Source: Ignavibacteria bacterium (GTDB taxonomy: Bacteria > Bacteroidota > Ignavibacteria > OLB7). Taken from it: 64,000 bases of DNA. Shown in pieces: positions 50,317 through 59,588 of this stretch; position 1 is the first letter of the stretch; each line of letters begins with the position of its first letter. The stretch is from the NCBI GenBank assembly GCA_020635205.1, contig JACKAE010000002.1, positions 682,001 to 746,000 of the forward strand. Reading direction: 5' to 3'. Position numbers and translations under genes: made by a program. Under the pieces are notes generated by a model that made no database searches, had not been told where the DNA came from, and saw only the letters and a list, made by a program, of their open reading frames with translations.

Positions 50317-51888
50317 ATGAGAACAATAGACCAGTGGAATGTAGAAGATTCTGCCTTCTGGAATTCAACCGGAAAGAAGATTGCCAACCGCAATCTCTGG
50401 ATTTCAATCCCCTGTCTTCTCCTTGGCTTTGCTGTCTGGATGATGTGGAGCATCATCATTGTCCAGATGAAGAACCTCGGATTCGTTTTCGATCCCGATC
50501 CGGCAGCTAACACGGCACTTCTCTACACGCTTCCGGCAATTGCCGGGCTTGCCGGTGCAACGCTCCGAATCCCGAACTCATTCCTGATTGCAATTGGGGG
50601 GGGGAGAAATGTGATCTTTACTACAACTGCACTCCTGCTCATCCCTGCCGTGGGGACGGGGTTCGCACTGCAGGACATTCACACTCCCTACATCATCTTT
50701 GCTCTCTTCGCTGCTCTCTCAGGATTTGGTGGCGGAAACTTTGCTTCGTCGATGTCGAACATCAGCTTCTTCTTTCCGAAGAGAGTGCAGGGGACTTCGC
50801 TCGGTCTGAATGCCGGACTTGGCAATCTCGGCGTGAGTGTGATGCAGGTGTTGCTCCCGATAGCAATGGGTGTTTCACTCTTCGGTGTGATAGGTGGGGA
50901 GGGGATACCTCTGCCGCAAGATATTGGGGATAAGGTAGCCGGGACGCTTGTCTACATTCAGAATAGTGGATTAACCTGGGTTCCGATCCTCGTGATTCTC
51001 TCGATAGCTGCTTGGTTCGGTATGAACAATTTGCAGACAGCATCTCCGGGGCTGAAGTCGACTGCATCGGCGATCTTCAAAGTTCTTTTCCTGACCCTTC
51101 AAGGGGTGATCGCAGCCGGAGTTGGCCTTCTGCTTCTCCTCGAACTTCAGTGGAACATGTGGCTTGTCCTCCCGATCACAATTGTTCTTACTCTCCTCTT
51201 AATGAAGTATGCTTCTCCAGGAGAGTTGAAACATAGCCTGAAGCGACAGTTTGCAATTTTCAACAATAAGCACAACTGGATCATGACGATCATCTACACG
51301 ATGACCTTCGGCTCTTTCATCGGCTATTCTGCCGCCTTCCCGAAGTTGATTCAGGATGTCTTTGGAACCTTAGCTGACGGAAGTGTGAATCCAAACGCTC
51401 CCAACCCATTCCACTATGCTTGGCTCGGCCCTCTGGTGGGTGCATTGATTCGTCCGGTTGGTGGGTGGATTTCGGACAAAGTAGGGAGTGGTTCCAAGGT
51501 AACGCAGTGGACAACAGTTTTGATGATCGTGGCCGCGCTAAGCGTAGCATGGTTTGTTGTTCAAGCAAAGGGAGCGGCTGCCCCTGAAGAGTTCTTCCTC
51601 CCCTTCCTAATCTTATTCTTAATTCTCTTCGTTGCCACCGGTATCGGAAACGGGTCGACCTTCCGAAGTATCCCATACATCTTCCAGCCCGAGCAGGCAG
51701 GACCGGTCTTAGGCTGGACATCTGCGGTTGCTGCATACGGAGCCTTTATCATACCGCAAGTTTTTGGCGAGCAGATTAAGGGGGGACACCCTGAGTATGC
51801 CCTCTATGGTTTTGCTATCTACTACGTGATCTGTCTCCTGCTGAACTGGTGGTATTACGAACGGAAGAATTCGGGAGTAGACTGCTGA
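50317..51888 (+). CDS. Second NarK-like nitrate/nitrite MFS transporter
   Basis: 523 residues with 12-14 helices. MFS nitrate porter motifs: LGFAVWMMWSIIIVQMKNLG (N-terminal helix), LSGFGGGNFASSMSNISFFF, KRVQGTSLGLNAGLGNLGVS and, in the second half, YTMTFGSFIGYSAAFPKLIQ. It is a different branch from the preceding narK and lacks the inserted domain. A pair with different NarK types is common, where one is a proton symporter and the other a nitrate/nitrite antiporter. Located 80 bases after the first narK on the same strand. Confidence 0.93.
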   Translation: MRTIDQWNVEDSAFWNSTGKKIANRNLWISIPCLLLGFAVWMMWSIIIVQMKNLGFVFDPDPAANTALLYTLPAIAGLAGATLRIPNSFLIAIGGGRNVIFTTTALLLIPAVGTGFALQDIHTPYIIFALFAALSGFGGGNFASSMSNISFFFPKRVQGTSLGLNAGLGNLGVSVMQVLLPIAMGVSLFGVIGGEGIPLPQDIGDKVAGTLVYIQNSGLTWVPILVILSIAAWFGMNNLQTASPGLKSTASAIFKVLFLTLQGVIAAGVGLLLLLELQWNMWLVLPITIVLTLLLMKYASPGELKHSLKRQFAIFNNKHNWIMTIIYTMTFGSFIGYSAAFPKLIQDVFGTLADGSVNPNAPNPFHYAWLGPLVGALIRPVGGWISDKVGSGSKVTQWTTVLMIVAALSVAWFVVQAKGAAAPEEFFLPFLILFLILFVATGIGNGSTFRSIPYIFQPEQAGPVLGWTSAVAAYGAFIIPQVFGEQIKGGHPEYALYGFAIYYVICLLLNWWYYERKNSGVDC

Positions 51889-51973
51889 TTGACAGAGTGG
51901 GGTTGTCGGTTTCCCAAAAACAAAATGGATCGTTAATAACATGAGTACCTGAAGACAATACGAGGCTATAACA

Positions 51974-52651
51974 ATGATTGACCTGAAAGAACTAAACGAA
52001 AACGATCCGCTCAAGAGAATCGTAGAACGCCAAAACGAAGCTGAAGAGTTCTCACCGATGGATCCCCCTGACGCCTACTCTCCCCCAGCAATGAACCCAA
52101 TATCGTACGATCAAATGCCATCCATTCTACAGAAACTAATGGACGAGCACAAGGTAGCAATCGGAGAGATTGAAGCATTCGAGGGGGTCCTCAATCGACT
52201 GCGCCAAGAGGGGATTACGCGGGAGGTAGTGGAAGAGGGGGGAACATCTCGCTTCTTTCGCTTTCTGGACGAGAAGGCGGTCCCCCACAACCTGAAAGAG
52301 GAGCGAGTGCTCTTCCCACAATTGCAGCAGAAGTTGTTAGAGAGTGGCGAACATAGCCAGGGTATGGATCGTCGGACGGCAATCGACATGCTGGAGGATG
52401 ACCATCTCAAAATGATTCAGCTTGCTGCCGTGACACTGAATTTACTCAGCCTCTCCGTCCGGCTTCCCGACCAAGCATCTCGCGAGGTGACACTCGACGT
52501 TGCGTTGGAACAAGGAAGTATGCTCGTTGAGTTGCTTCGGCTCCACATCTTCCGTGAGGATAACCTTCTCTTCCCTATGGCTGTGCGACTTCTGAACGAA
52601 GAGACGTTGAGCGATATGAAGGTTGAGTTTGATGAACTCAGTGCAGGCTGA
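51974..52651 (+). CDS. Hemerythrin-domain protein
   Basis: 225 residues, cytosolic. The four-helix hemerythrin/HHE motif is supported by LMDEHKVAIGEIEAF (first His), KAVPHNLKEERVLFPQLQQK (H-x3-E), DDHLKMIQLA and LLRLHIFREDNLLFPMAVRL (H-x3-E). Such proteins bind O2 or NO at a diiron site. Between narK2 and the Ric gene it probably helps protect from NO made from nitrite. A Leu-rich start (DLKELNENDPLKRIVER) precedes the domain. Confidence 0.88.
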   Translation: MIDLKELNENDPLKRIVERQNEAEEFSPMDPPDAYSPPAMNPISYDQMPSILQKLMDEHKVAIGEIEAFEGVLNRLRQEGITREVVEEGGTSRFFRFLDEKAVPHNLKEERVLFPQLQQKLLESGEHSQGMDRRTAIDMLEDDHLKMIQLAAVTLNLLSLSVRLPDQASREVTLDVALEQGSMLVELLRLHIFREDNLLFPMAVRLLNEETLSDMKVEFDELSAG

Positions 52652-52705
52652 CGTCTATCATTTTTACACAGATTTTTTAATCACTTAATAACAAGGACAA
52701 ATAAC

Positions 52706-53482
52706 ATGAACAGCGTTAATGAGTTGGTTGTTGCACCAAATAGTACGGTTCGTGAGGTTGTCGCCGAAGATTTTCGGACGGCTGCCATCTTTCAGAAATA
52801 TGGACTCGACTTCTGTTGTGGAGGGGGGGCTACGATTGAGCGCTCCTGCCAGAAGAAGGGGGTAAACGCTGACCTTCTCATCGCAGAACTGCGTGGGGTG
52901 ATGGAGGGGCGCTCAGCAGAAGAACCGCGCTTCAATCAGTGGAGTGTTGACCTTCTGATTAACTACATTCTCCAGAACCACCACAGCTATATCCGTTCAG
53001 TCCTCCCGACAATTTTGGGTCATGCCGAAAAGGTTGCTCGAGTTCACGGAGGTGCTAACCCTTCGTTAGTAGAAGTTGCCGAGAAGTTCAGAGGAATAGC
53101 TGAAGATATGACCTCGCACATTGCCAAAGAAGAACGCATCCTCTTCCCATACATACAGTACCTTTCCCAAGTAGACTCTGCTGAGAAAGAGATTCAAGCT
53201 CCATCATTCGGTTCTGTTCAAAACCCAATTCAGATGATGGAAGTAGAACATCAGTTAGCAGGAGATGAGATGGAGGAGATGAGGAGACTGACCAACAACT
53301 ACACTCCTCCTGCTGAGGCCTGCACAACCTATCGCGTTCTCTTTCAGGAGCTTCAAGAGTTCGAGCAAGACCTTCACCGGCACATCCATTTGGAGAACAA
53401 CATCCTATTCCCAAAAGCAATTCAGCTTGAGCAGAGTATACAGAGAGAGGATGAAGTCACTCGTTCGGAATCTGTTGTTTGA
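52706..53482 (+). CDS. ric: Iron-sulphur cluster repair di-iron protein (Ric/ScdA/YtfE)
   Basis: 258 residues. N-terminal ScdA_N domain: STVREVVAEDFRTAAIFQKY, then GLDFCCGGGATIERSC (the typical FCCGG). C-terminal hemerythrin domain with H in LQNHHSYIRSVLPTI, SHIAKEERILFPYIQYL, MEVEHQLAGDEMEEM and DLHRHIHLENNILFPKAIQL. The protein repairs NO-damaged clusters in the cytosol. It matches the hemerythrin gene upstream and the nitrate operon. Slightly longer than usual, with the insert STITQLS-like linker between residues 150-175. Confidence 0.93.
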   Translation: MNSVNELVVAPNSTVREVVAEDFRTAAIFQKYGLDFCCGGGATIERSCQKKGVNADLLIAELRGVMEGRSAEEPRFNQWSVDLLINYILQNHHSYIRSVLPTILGHAEKVARVHGGANPSLVEVAEKFRGIAEDMTSHIAKEERILFPYIQYLSQVDSAEKEIQAPSFGSVQNPIQMMEVEHQLAGDEMEEMRRLTNNYTPPAEACTTYRVLFQELQEFEQDLHRHIHLENNILFPKAIQLEQSIQREDEVTRSESVV

Positions 53483-53532
53483 CGTCGAAAAGAGATTGAG
53501 TTCACTATCGCAATTCTACGCAGGAGTTTGTC

Positions 53533-54843
53533 ATGAATGGAATTGAACCATATCAAAAAATCAGGAGGGGATATGCCCTCGTTCTTATACTTATGATTTG
53601 TAGTGTAGTAGAGCTTGCCGCACAAAACCCGACCGATAGTTCGCCGCAAGAACGGCTGGTAAAGGTCGGTGGTGAAGTTCGCTATCGATACGAAGTTGAT
53701 GGACGGCGAGTAGCGGAGAAAGGGAACGATAAGTTTAGTGACCTTCACCTGTTGCGGACGCGAGCCAACATTACTGTTACTCCTTCAAGCGATCTGCAGG
53801 GGACGATTGTCCTGCAAGATTCACGAGCCTTCGGTGATGAGCAGAATACATTGGATGGAAGTGCCGATTTCCTCGACATCCACCAAGCCTTCTTTCTTCT
53901 CCCCGATTTCCTGAACACCGGGGTCGACGTGCAGGTCGGTCGGCAAGAGTTTGGCTACGCAAACGAACGGTTAGTTGGTGCGGTTGGCTGGAGCAATGTG
54001 GGGAGATCATTCGATGCGATACGTTTGAAGAGGGGGGAGAAGTGGGGATCGATTGATCTCTTTGCCTCACGACTTGGTTCCTCAGTGAGCTTCGACTCTC
54101 TTAATCTCCTCAACGACTTCTCATCAACCAACTTCTATGGGCTTTGGAGTACAGTCAAGTTTGCCGATAACCATAAGGGAGACTTCTTCGCACTCTTCGA
54201 CAACAACACCCGTGAAATCGCGCAGGGAATCGACTCAGGATCGAGCATCCAGAACAGAATAACAGCCGGAACATTCCTTCGAGGGACACTCTCTCCAATT
54301 AACTACGAAGCAGAGTTCGCTTGGCAGGGGGGGAGTGGCCGTGCCGGTAGCGATACGCTCAGTTCGTATGCTGGCATCATGATTGCCGGCAAAGTGCTCT
54401 ACGCCCAGAAGTCCTTTAAAGTTGGTGGACTCTACACGATGCTCTCAGGAGATGATGACCCAACCGACGATCAACTCCAAACGTTCAATACTCTCTTCGC
54501 AACGAATCACAAGTTCTATGGATACATGGATTTCTTTCCCGGGAATAGTGGGTCGGCAGGGCTTCAAGATATTGGTCTGACCAGTTGGCTGAAAGTCTCA
54601 GACAATGCTTCAATCGCTCTCGATGGCCATCTCTTCACAACCGCAGTTGATGTAGCCGGAGAGAATGCTCTCGGTAAGGAGATCGACGCTACGTTCAACT
54701 ACGCTTACAAGACTGAAGGGAATCCAAGCTTAGTAACCTTTACGCTTGGGGCTTCCCTCTTCTTAGCAGATAATCTGATGAAGGGAGTTGTTGGAGGAGA
54801 TACCGGATGGTGGGGCTATCTGATGGTGAGGGCAGGGCTTTGA
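53533..54843 (+). CDS. Outer-membrane porin of alginate-export-like type
   Basis: 436 residues, ATG at 53533 with AGGAG 6 bases upstream. Signal peptide YALVLILMICSVVELAAQNP (cleavage near AAQ) leads to a strand-rich body: VGGEVRYRYEVDG, LHLLRTRANITVTPSSDLQG, QDSRAFGDEQNTLDGSADFLDIHQAFF and VDVQVGRQEFGYANERL. This layout is the Alginate_exp family (AlgE-like 18-strand barrel), found also in porins of other substrates. At the end of the nar unit it may let nitrate or nitrite through the outer membrane; substrate is inferred only. Confidence 0.85.
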   Translation: MNGIEPYQKIRRGYALVLILMICSVVELAAQNPTDSSPQERLVKVGGEVRYRYEVDGRRVAEKGNDKFSDLHLLRTRANITVTPSSDLQGTIVLQDSRAFGDEQNTLDGSADFLDIHQAFFLLPDFLNTGVDVQVGRQEFGYANERLVGAVGWSNVGRSFDAIRLKRGEKWGSIDLFASRLGSSVSFDSLNLLNDFSSTNFYGLWSTVKFADNHKGDFFALFDNNTREIAQGIDSGSSIQNRITAGTFLRGTLSPINYEAEFAWQGGSGRAGSDTLSSYAGIMIAGKVLYAQKSFKVGGLYTMLSGDDDPTDDQLQTFNTLFATNHKFYGYMDFFPGNSGSAGLQDIGLTSWLKVSDNASIALDGHLFTTAVDVAGENALGKEIDATFNYAYKTEGNPSLVTFTLGASLFLADNLMKGVVGGDTGWWGYLMVRAGL

Positions 54844-55072
54844 GGGAATTCAAAATTCAAAAGGCAAAATTCAAAAAGGGAGATGGTGTACAGTTAGCGG
54901 ATAGTTAGGAGCAAAGCAAAGTCTCTCCTGAACCTTAATTCTGTTATCCACAAACTCTATTTCTGGCATTTTGCCTTTTGAATGGATTCCAGTTTGCTGG
55001 TTGCCCATCCTGAAGAAGTACATCCTCCATTCTCTTTTTTGAATTTTTTATTGAGAATTTTGAATTGAACTC
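54844..55072. repeat. AATTCAAAA-type intergenic repeats
   Basis: Copies of AATTCAAAATTCAAAAGG and its inverse (TTTTGCCTTTTGAATG, GAATTTTTTATTGAGAATTTTGAATTGAA) fill the 229 bases between the porin gene and the next gene. The same words occur at 20139-20168 and 60757-61058. Confidence 0.7.
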
Positions 55073-55459
55073 ATGAAACTTCGCATTCGGTCAAACACAT
55101 TGCGCATTCGCTTAGCTCAAGATGAAGTTCAAAGGCTTGCTGAGAATGGAAGTCTTAGGGATGAGCTTCGATTTGGATTGGGTGAGGGGATGCTCTTTTC
55201 TTATGGCATTGAGTTGACGGCCTCGCAATCGAGCTTTGGCATTCACTACGAGTTGGGAAACATCACTCTGCTTATGCCTGCCTCTCTCGGTAGTGGCTGG
55301 TATGACTCTGCCGAAGTTGGTTTCTCTGCCGAAGTTGAAGTAGGTGGGGGTGAGACGATCTCTCTCTTGATTGAGAAAGATTTTGTCTGTCTGAAGCCTC
55401 GGGATCCTGAAGAGGATAAAGGGGGATTCCCTCACCCAGAATCAGATAGGAAGTGCTGA
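55073..55459 (+). CDS. Uncharacterised small protein, DUF7009-like
   Basis: 128 residues, soluble. It starts MKLRIRSNTLRIRLAQDEVQ, has strand-rich middle parts (ITLLMPASLGSGWYDSAEVG) and the motif GGETISLLIEKDFVCLKPRD. In Bacteroidetes, proteins of this length with an LLVEKDFVCL-type motif (DUF7009) are often near nitrate, nitrite or cofactor genes; this is from memory. It follows the nar unit in the same direction after repeats, so it may be independent. The Cys in FVCL is conserved in recall. No role known. Confidence 0.65.
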   Translation: MKLRIRSNTLRIRLAQDEVQRLAENGSLRDELRFGLGEGMLFSYGIELTASQSSFGIHYELGNITLLMPASLGSGWYDSAEVGFSAEVEVGGGETISLLIEKDFVCLKPRDPEEDKGGFPHPESDRKC

Positions 55460-55563
55460 GCGACAAAGCCAAAGATAGTACACGGATGATACGGATCGGA
55501 CGAGATATTCAAGGATAAAGATCAGCCTTGATCTGTGTTCATCCGCCCAATCCGTGTACAATA

Positions 55564-58191
55564 TCATCGAGCAAACAGATACTTTCGTGAGTCGAGCAGT
55601 ACTCCTTCGGAATAGAGAGAAATAAGGTAGACTCCATCGGGTAATCCTTCTGTCGGGATACGCCAATCGTTATTTGCCGACACAATCTCTCTTCCAACGA
55701 TGTCGTGCAGACGTAGTGAGAAATTCTTCCCAACATGTTCTGTTGTCTCAACCAGAAGATGATCGTCAGTCTGTCGTATCGATCTGATCTCTTCGTCCAC
55801 CTTTGAAGCATCACTCTCATCAACCGATAGTCCCTGCACAAGTGAGAAATATCCCCCCCTCTCCAAGTTGATAGCGATCCTCCCCGTTGCCCAGAGTATC
55901 GTCCACGAGGTGACACTCTCTCCCTGCACGTCGTCTGGTAGGTAGTCGACTCCGAGGAAGATCATTCCTGAGTCTTTGCAGTAGCCAATGTATCCAGTAG
56001 AAGTTTGAACTACTGCCAGATCAGTACGAGTTGTGCTCGAAAGAATCTCTCGATTGTTATAGCTCAATGATGTGCCATTCCGCATAAACATGAGGCTATG
56101 ATTATCAGAAAAAATATCTGTCGATAGGAGGGCAAGTTGCGCATCGGTTCTAATCTCGCCCGGCAAATCTGTCTCAATTGGGGAGACCGTGCGAAACGTT
56201 GTGTCGGCTGCCGCAGTGACCACTGTGTGGTCGGGGCGCCGGATAATCATTGTTGTTCCACCACTCGCTACATTCGATTCGATGTCAAGGTCGTTCGATA
56301 TTAACGCTGGAATAATTGCCGAGAGGAACTGACGATTCTTCCCTCGGCTTCCGAGTCGCATCACCGTATGCTCTCCTGTCTTGTCATAGTCTACTTCGTG
56401 TACTCCACTCTCGGCCCGATAATCTTCCGAACCGTCGCTCGCTACCACGTGCGTTGTCAAAGCAAAACCATTGCGCTCCCAATTCCCCTCACGTTCGCCA
56501 AAATTTTCGTTGAACGTTCCAGATGTTTCATCTCCACCAGCACGGCCATTCCCGTGAAGCTGCCAAGTATAATCGTGTTCATCCTCTGATGTCACGAAGT
56601 CGGCCAGCACAACATTTCCGGTGAGTAGAATTGCATCTCGCTGAATTTGAGCACCCCGATAAGCAGTTCTCACCGATCCGAAACTCAGCCAATAGTCGAG
56701 ACTAAATGTGTCGCCGATGTAGGCGTTGGCATCGTTTGCCGCTCCAGGCGTTCCGATTTCTGGCCCGTCACCATCGACAAGAATCATGTTGTGGTTTGCT
56801 GCTTTTCCAACTTCTTCACGGCGGTCGTACTGCACGTAGCCGGGGTCGAGTGCCATCACTTCAGTTCCAAGGGCAATCATAAAACTTGTAGCATCTGCTT
56901 GGTTGTGTCCCCCACCTGATTCCCGAGCGACTCCATGTTCGCCGAGCATGTGAAAGTAGAAGCTGGGGTTTCCAGAGTACCTAAAGATCAGGTTGCCACT
57001 CTCAGGCATTGCGTAGAGTTGCCTCAGAAAGAATTGCTCTCGAGGTATTATTCCAGCAGCAATGAAGTTTGCCCGCATGTCAACTGTCGAACGGAGTTCG
57101 TTTGCTAACGTAGTTCTGGTAGCGGAGATTGGCCAGACAAACTCTCGCTTCCCGGTCAACGCAAGTTCGGGAAAGCCTTCGTTTACGAATGTGTCTTCAA
57201 TCGGGGGGAGGAGGCCATCTAACATACGGATGTTGGCAATCCACTTCCAGAGGAGGTCGTAGTTCGGATCATAGGCGGGGTTCGGAATGACCGACGAGGA
57301 ACCGTTGTACTCAACTACTAAATCCTCGGTGGTGAGTACGTTCCCAAGTGATCGGAAGAAGGGGAGTAAGTTGAGTGAAGCGTAGCGGAGATAGTGTGGT
57401 CCTTCGGCATATCCTGCTATCACTCCCGGTTCCGATAACCGCCGTCCCTCATCTCTCCAGAGAAGGTTGTCGATATTCCAGAGAGCTGTGTTGATCCAGT
57501 TTGTTGGCTGTCGGTTTGGGTCGTTGCTTCCCGCATCGTTCATGACAACGGCGGCCATCCCGAGCGCAGCCGCGGTCATCAGGGCGTGGTTGTTCTTGAT
57601 AGTCGTGAAGAAGGAGATCCCGGCAACAGAGAAGGTTGCCTCGCGGTAGAGATTCCCAGCAAAGGTTTGGAGTTGCTCGCGCGCGGTAGCAAGGGAATCT
57701 TCTGACACTCCAGCACCTAAGGCCATATCGTATGCGCAGAGATAGTCGATCAACTCCTTTGAACGCCACTGCCACTCCGTATAGTTCAATGCGCTCTCCA
57801 CCTCCGGGTTAAGGTCGCGAAGGAGAGGAAAGAGAGTGGTAGTAATCGTATTCCGATCCTCAGCACTTAGAGGTGAAGTTGTGATACCTGACATTTTTCT
57901 GTTCATCAGGAGAATAAAGGCAGCGTTCTTCGCAATCCTCGCACGCTCACGTCGCTCGCTGCTCGTGCTGTTCCCGCTGGGAGGCTTAGTATTCTGTACC
58001 TCGTTCCAGAGTGCAGAGTAGAGAGGGGCGAATGGTTCTACCCCAACTCCTTTTTGAATAGCACCAAGTTGACCTGCCGTGGTGAGTGTTCTTGGGCGCG
58101 AGAATGTGCTGCCCGATGGAATCCACTCTCCTTGTGCATAGAGCGTGTATGCGAAGAGGGAGAGGAGAAGTGAGATGTAGAGCGTTTTCAT
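55564..58191 (-). CDS. Heparinase II/III-like secreted protein with T9SS sorting domain
   Basis: 875 residues from the ATG at 58191, which starts the signal peptide (MKTLYISLLLSLFAYTLYAQ); a frame-extending ATG at 58221 is less likely. The first half is an alpha/alpha toroid resembling alginate lyase or heparinase (RRERARIAKNAAFILLMNRK, WRSKELIDYLCAYDMALGAG, NNHALMTAAALGMAAVVMND). The second half has a beta-sandwich with HGVARESGGGHNQADATSFM and ALDPGYVQYDRREEVG, the heparinase II/III-like region with likely active His, Tyr. The end (RQTDDHLLVETTEHVG... GIVGREIVSANNDWRIPTEG-like, closing YLISLYSEG) is a T9SS sorting domain. Substrate unknown. Confidence 0.85.
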   Translation of the reverse strand: MKTLYISLLLSLFAYTLYAQGEWIPSGSTFSRPRTLTTAGQLGAIQKGVGVEPFAPLYSALWNEVQNTKPPSGNSTSSERRERARIAKNAAFILLMNRKMSGITTSPLSAEDRNTITTTLFPLLRDLNPEVESALNYTEWQWRSKELIDYLCAYDMALGAGVSEDSLATAREQLQTFAGNLYREATFSVAGISFFTTIKNNHALMTAAALGMAAVVMNDAGSNDPNRQPTNWINTALWNIDNLLWRDEGRRLSEPGVIAGYAEGPHYLRYASLNLLPFFRSLGNVLTTEDLVVEYNGSSSVIPNPAYDPNYDLLWKWIANIRMLDGLLPPIEDTFVNEGFPELALTGKREFVWPISATRTTLANELRSTVDMRANFIAAGIIPREQFFLRQLYAMPESGNLIFRYSGNPSFYFHMLGEHGVARESGGGHNQADATSFMIALGTEVMALDPGYVQYDRREEVGKAANHNMILVDGDGPEIGTPGAANDANAYIGDTFSLDYWLSFGSVRTAYRGAQIQRDAILLTGNVVLADFVTSEDEHDYTWQLHGNGRAGGDETSGTFNENFGEREGNWERNGFALTTHVVASDGSEDYRAESGVHEVDYDKTGEHTVMRLGSRGKNRQFLSAIIPALISNDLDIESNVASGGTTMIIRRPDHTVVTAAADTTFRTVSPIETDLPGEIRTDAQLALLSTDIFSDNHSLMFMRNGTSLSYNNREILSSTTRTDLAVVQTSTGYIGYCKDSGMIFLGVDYLPDDVQGESVTSWTILWATGRIAINLERGGYFSLVQGLSVDESDASKVDEEIRSIRQTDDHLLVETTEHVGKNFSLRLHDIVGREIVSANNDWRIPTEGLPDGVYLISLYSEGVLLDSRKYLFAR

Positions 58192-58378
58192 AGCAAGTGA
58201 AATCTGATAGTTGTTGAGCAAGAATCAAAGTAAGAAAGATTCGATGTTGCACTTTCGCAAAACTGTAATTAGCCCGAGGCGAAAATGTAATCGTCAGCCG
58301 CTACATTGATGTGCAGTTCCACGAAAAGAGTTGAGGAACACCATAACACTATTACAACAATAGCTAACAAACAGAGGA

Positions 58379-59479
58379 ATGAATCAGAAGAACATCAACA
58401 TGACCGCGGCTCGAATCAATTTTAGCCTCATTGCACTCATGGCAATTCTATCAATTGGTATATCAAGCTGTGAGGAGAGTGGAGTAACTGGGTACACTAC
58501 CACAGATGCAAGTTCAAAGCGAGTGCAGCCTGACACCTATACTTATAGAACACTTTCGAATCCTACACGCATCGAGGTGATGAAAAATAGAGTTTGGGTT
58601 GCCACCTTCACTGAGGGATCGTACACCGTGATTCTCAGCGGACCTTCTCGGACCTTTAGCGAGACCGTAACGATCGACAATAAGCTCTACGATGCGTCAG
58701 TTGCCCACTCGACATGGGTGCGAACGCTTCCTGCACCCTTTGCTGATTCTGTTGACCTGAAGTGGTTAAAGGATGCGTTGAGTGCGAACAATCTGGAGAG
58801 ACCCGACATACTCTCCATAGCAATGGACTATATCGATGGAGCTTCGGATATCTATGCCAACAATCTGCGCATTGCTGGTGATGCTGACTACGGCCCACTC
58901 GATCCGAACGACAGTACCAAACGGCTTGAGGGATCGGACTTCAACGACTATCTCGGCCTTGCCTGGAATTACTCCTACGATAACTATACCGACAATGCGG
59001 AGTCCGATCAAATAGGATCACTCGATTGTTCTGGATTTATGCGGATGATCTGGGGCTATCGGCACAGCATGTCCGGCTATCGGTATAGTGACCGCGTTCC
59101 ACTAAAACATGAGACGACCTCTTCCTTCGTTGGAATGCCCCGCAAATCGTATGAGATCTTTGAGGATGGTGTTGGGACGGTTATTATCGCTAACTCTGGA
59201 TCGCAAGCGACAAACTTTGCCGGACTTCAGATTGGCGACCTCGTTTTCTTCGATGCTGACACCTCAGGAACTGACGGCAGCAGAATTGACCACGTGGGAA
59301 TGTATATCGGCATAGACGACGATGGTTACCGTCGCTTTATCTCGAGCCGCAAGAAGATAAACGGTCCAACAATGGGAGATTACGCAGGAGTCTCACTCTT
59401 GGATAGATATTTCACAAAGAATGGTGTGACCACTCCATCAACGTACACGAAGGCGTTCAGGGCTGCGCGTAGGCTGTAG
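58379..59479 (+). CDS. NlpC/P60-family lipoprotein
   Basis: 366 residues from ATG 58379; an internal start at 58400 (MTAARINF) also gives a lipoprotein signal (LMAILSIGISSCEESG; Cys near 31). The C-terminal NlpC/P60 papain-like domain has the nucleophile in SLDCSGFMRMIWGYR, a His in RIDHVGMYIG and a third His-equivalent in the RRFISSRKK strand region. These enzymes cleave peptide bonds in peptidoglycan stems. Between lipobox and domain (30-190) is a non-recognised region. It shares a terminator region with ispG, in a convergent layout. Confidence 0.88.
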   Translation: MNQKNINMTAARINFSLIALMAILSIGISSCEESGVTGYTTTDASSKRVQPDTYTYRTLSNPTRIEVMKNRVWVATFTEGSYTVILSGPSRTFSETVTIDNKLYDASVAHSTWVRTLPAPFADSVDLKWLKDALSANNLERPDILSIAMDYIDGASDIYANNLRIAGDADYGPLDPNDSTKRLEGSDFNDYLGLAWNYSYDNYTDNAESDQIGSLDCSGFMRMIWGYRHSMSGYRYSDRVPLKHETTSSFVGMPRKSYEIFEDGVGTVIIANSGSQATNFAGLQIGDLVFFDADTSGTDGSRIDHVGMYIGIDDDGYRRFISSRKKINGPTMGDYAGVSLLDRYFTKNGVTTPSTYTKAFRAARRL

Positions 59480-59532
59480 AAGGAGAAGGTGGGGAGAGAG
59501 TAGGGAAGTAGGGGAGAGAGAAGTGCAAAAAA

Positions 59533-59569
59533 GAGAGGGGAGCGAGTTTTGACAACTCGCTCCCCTCTC
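59533..59569 (-). terminator. Strong terminator between NlpC gene and ispG
   Basis: A 16-bp perfect stem (59533-59548 with 59554-59569, 5-base loop). Leftward it is followed by six T residues (A run at 59527-59532), so it ends ispG; it can also stop the rightward NlpC transcript, by stem strength. Confidence 0.88.
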
Positions 59570-59588
59570 CACAGAATCTTCGCGATGT

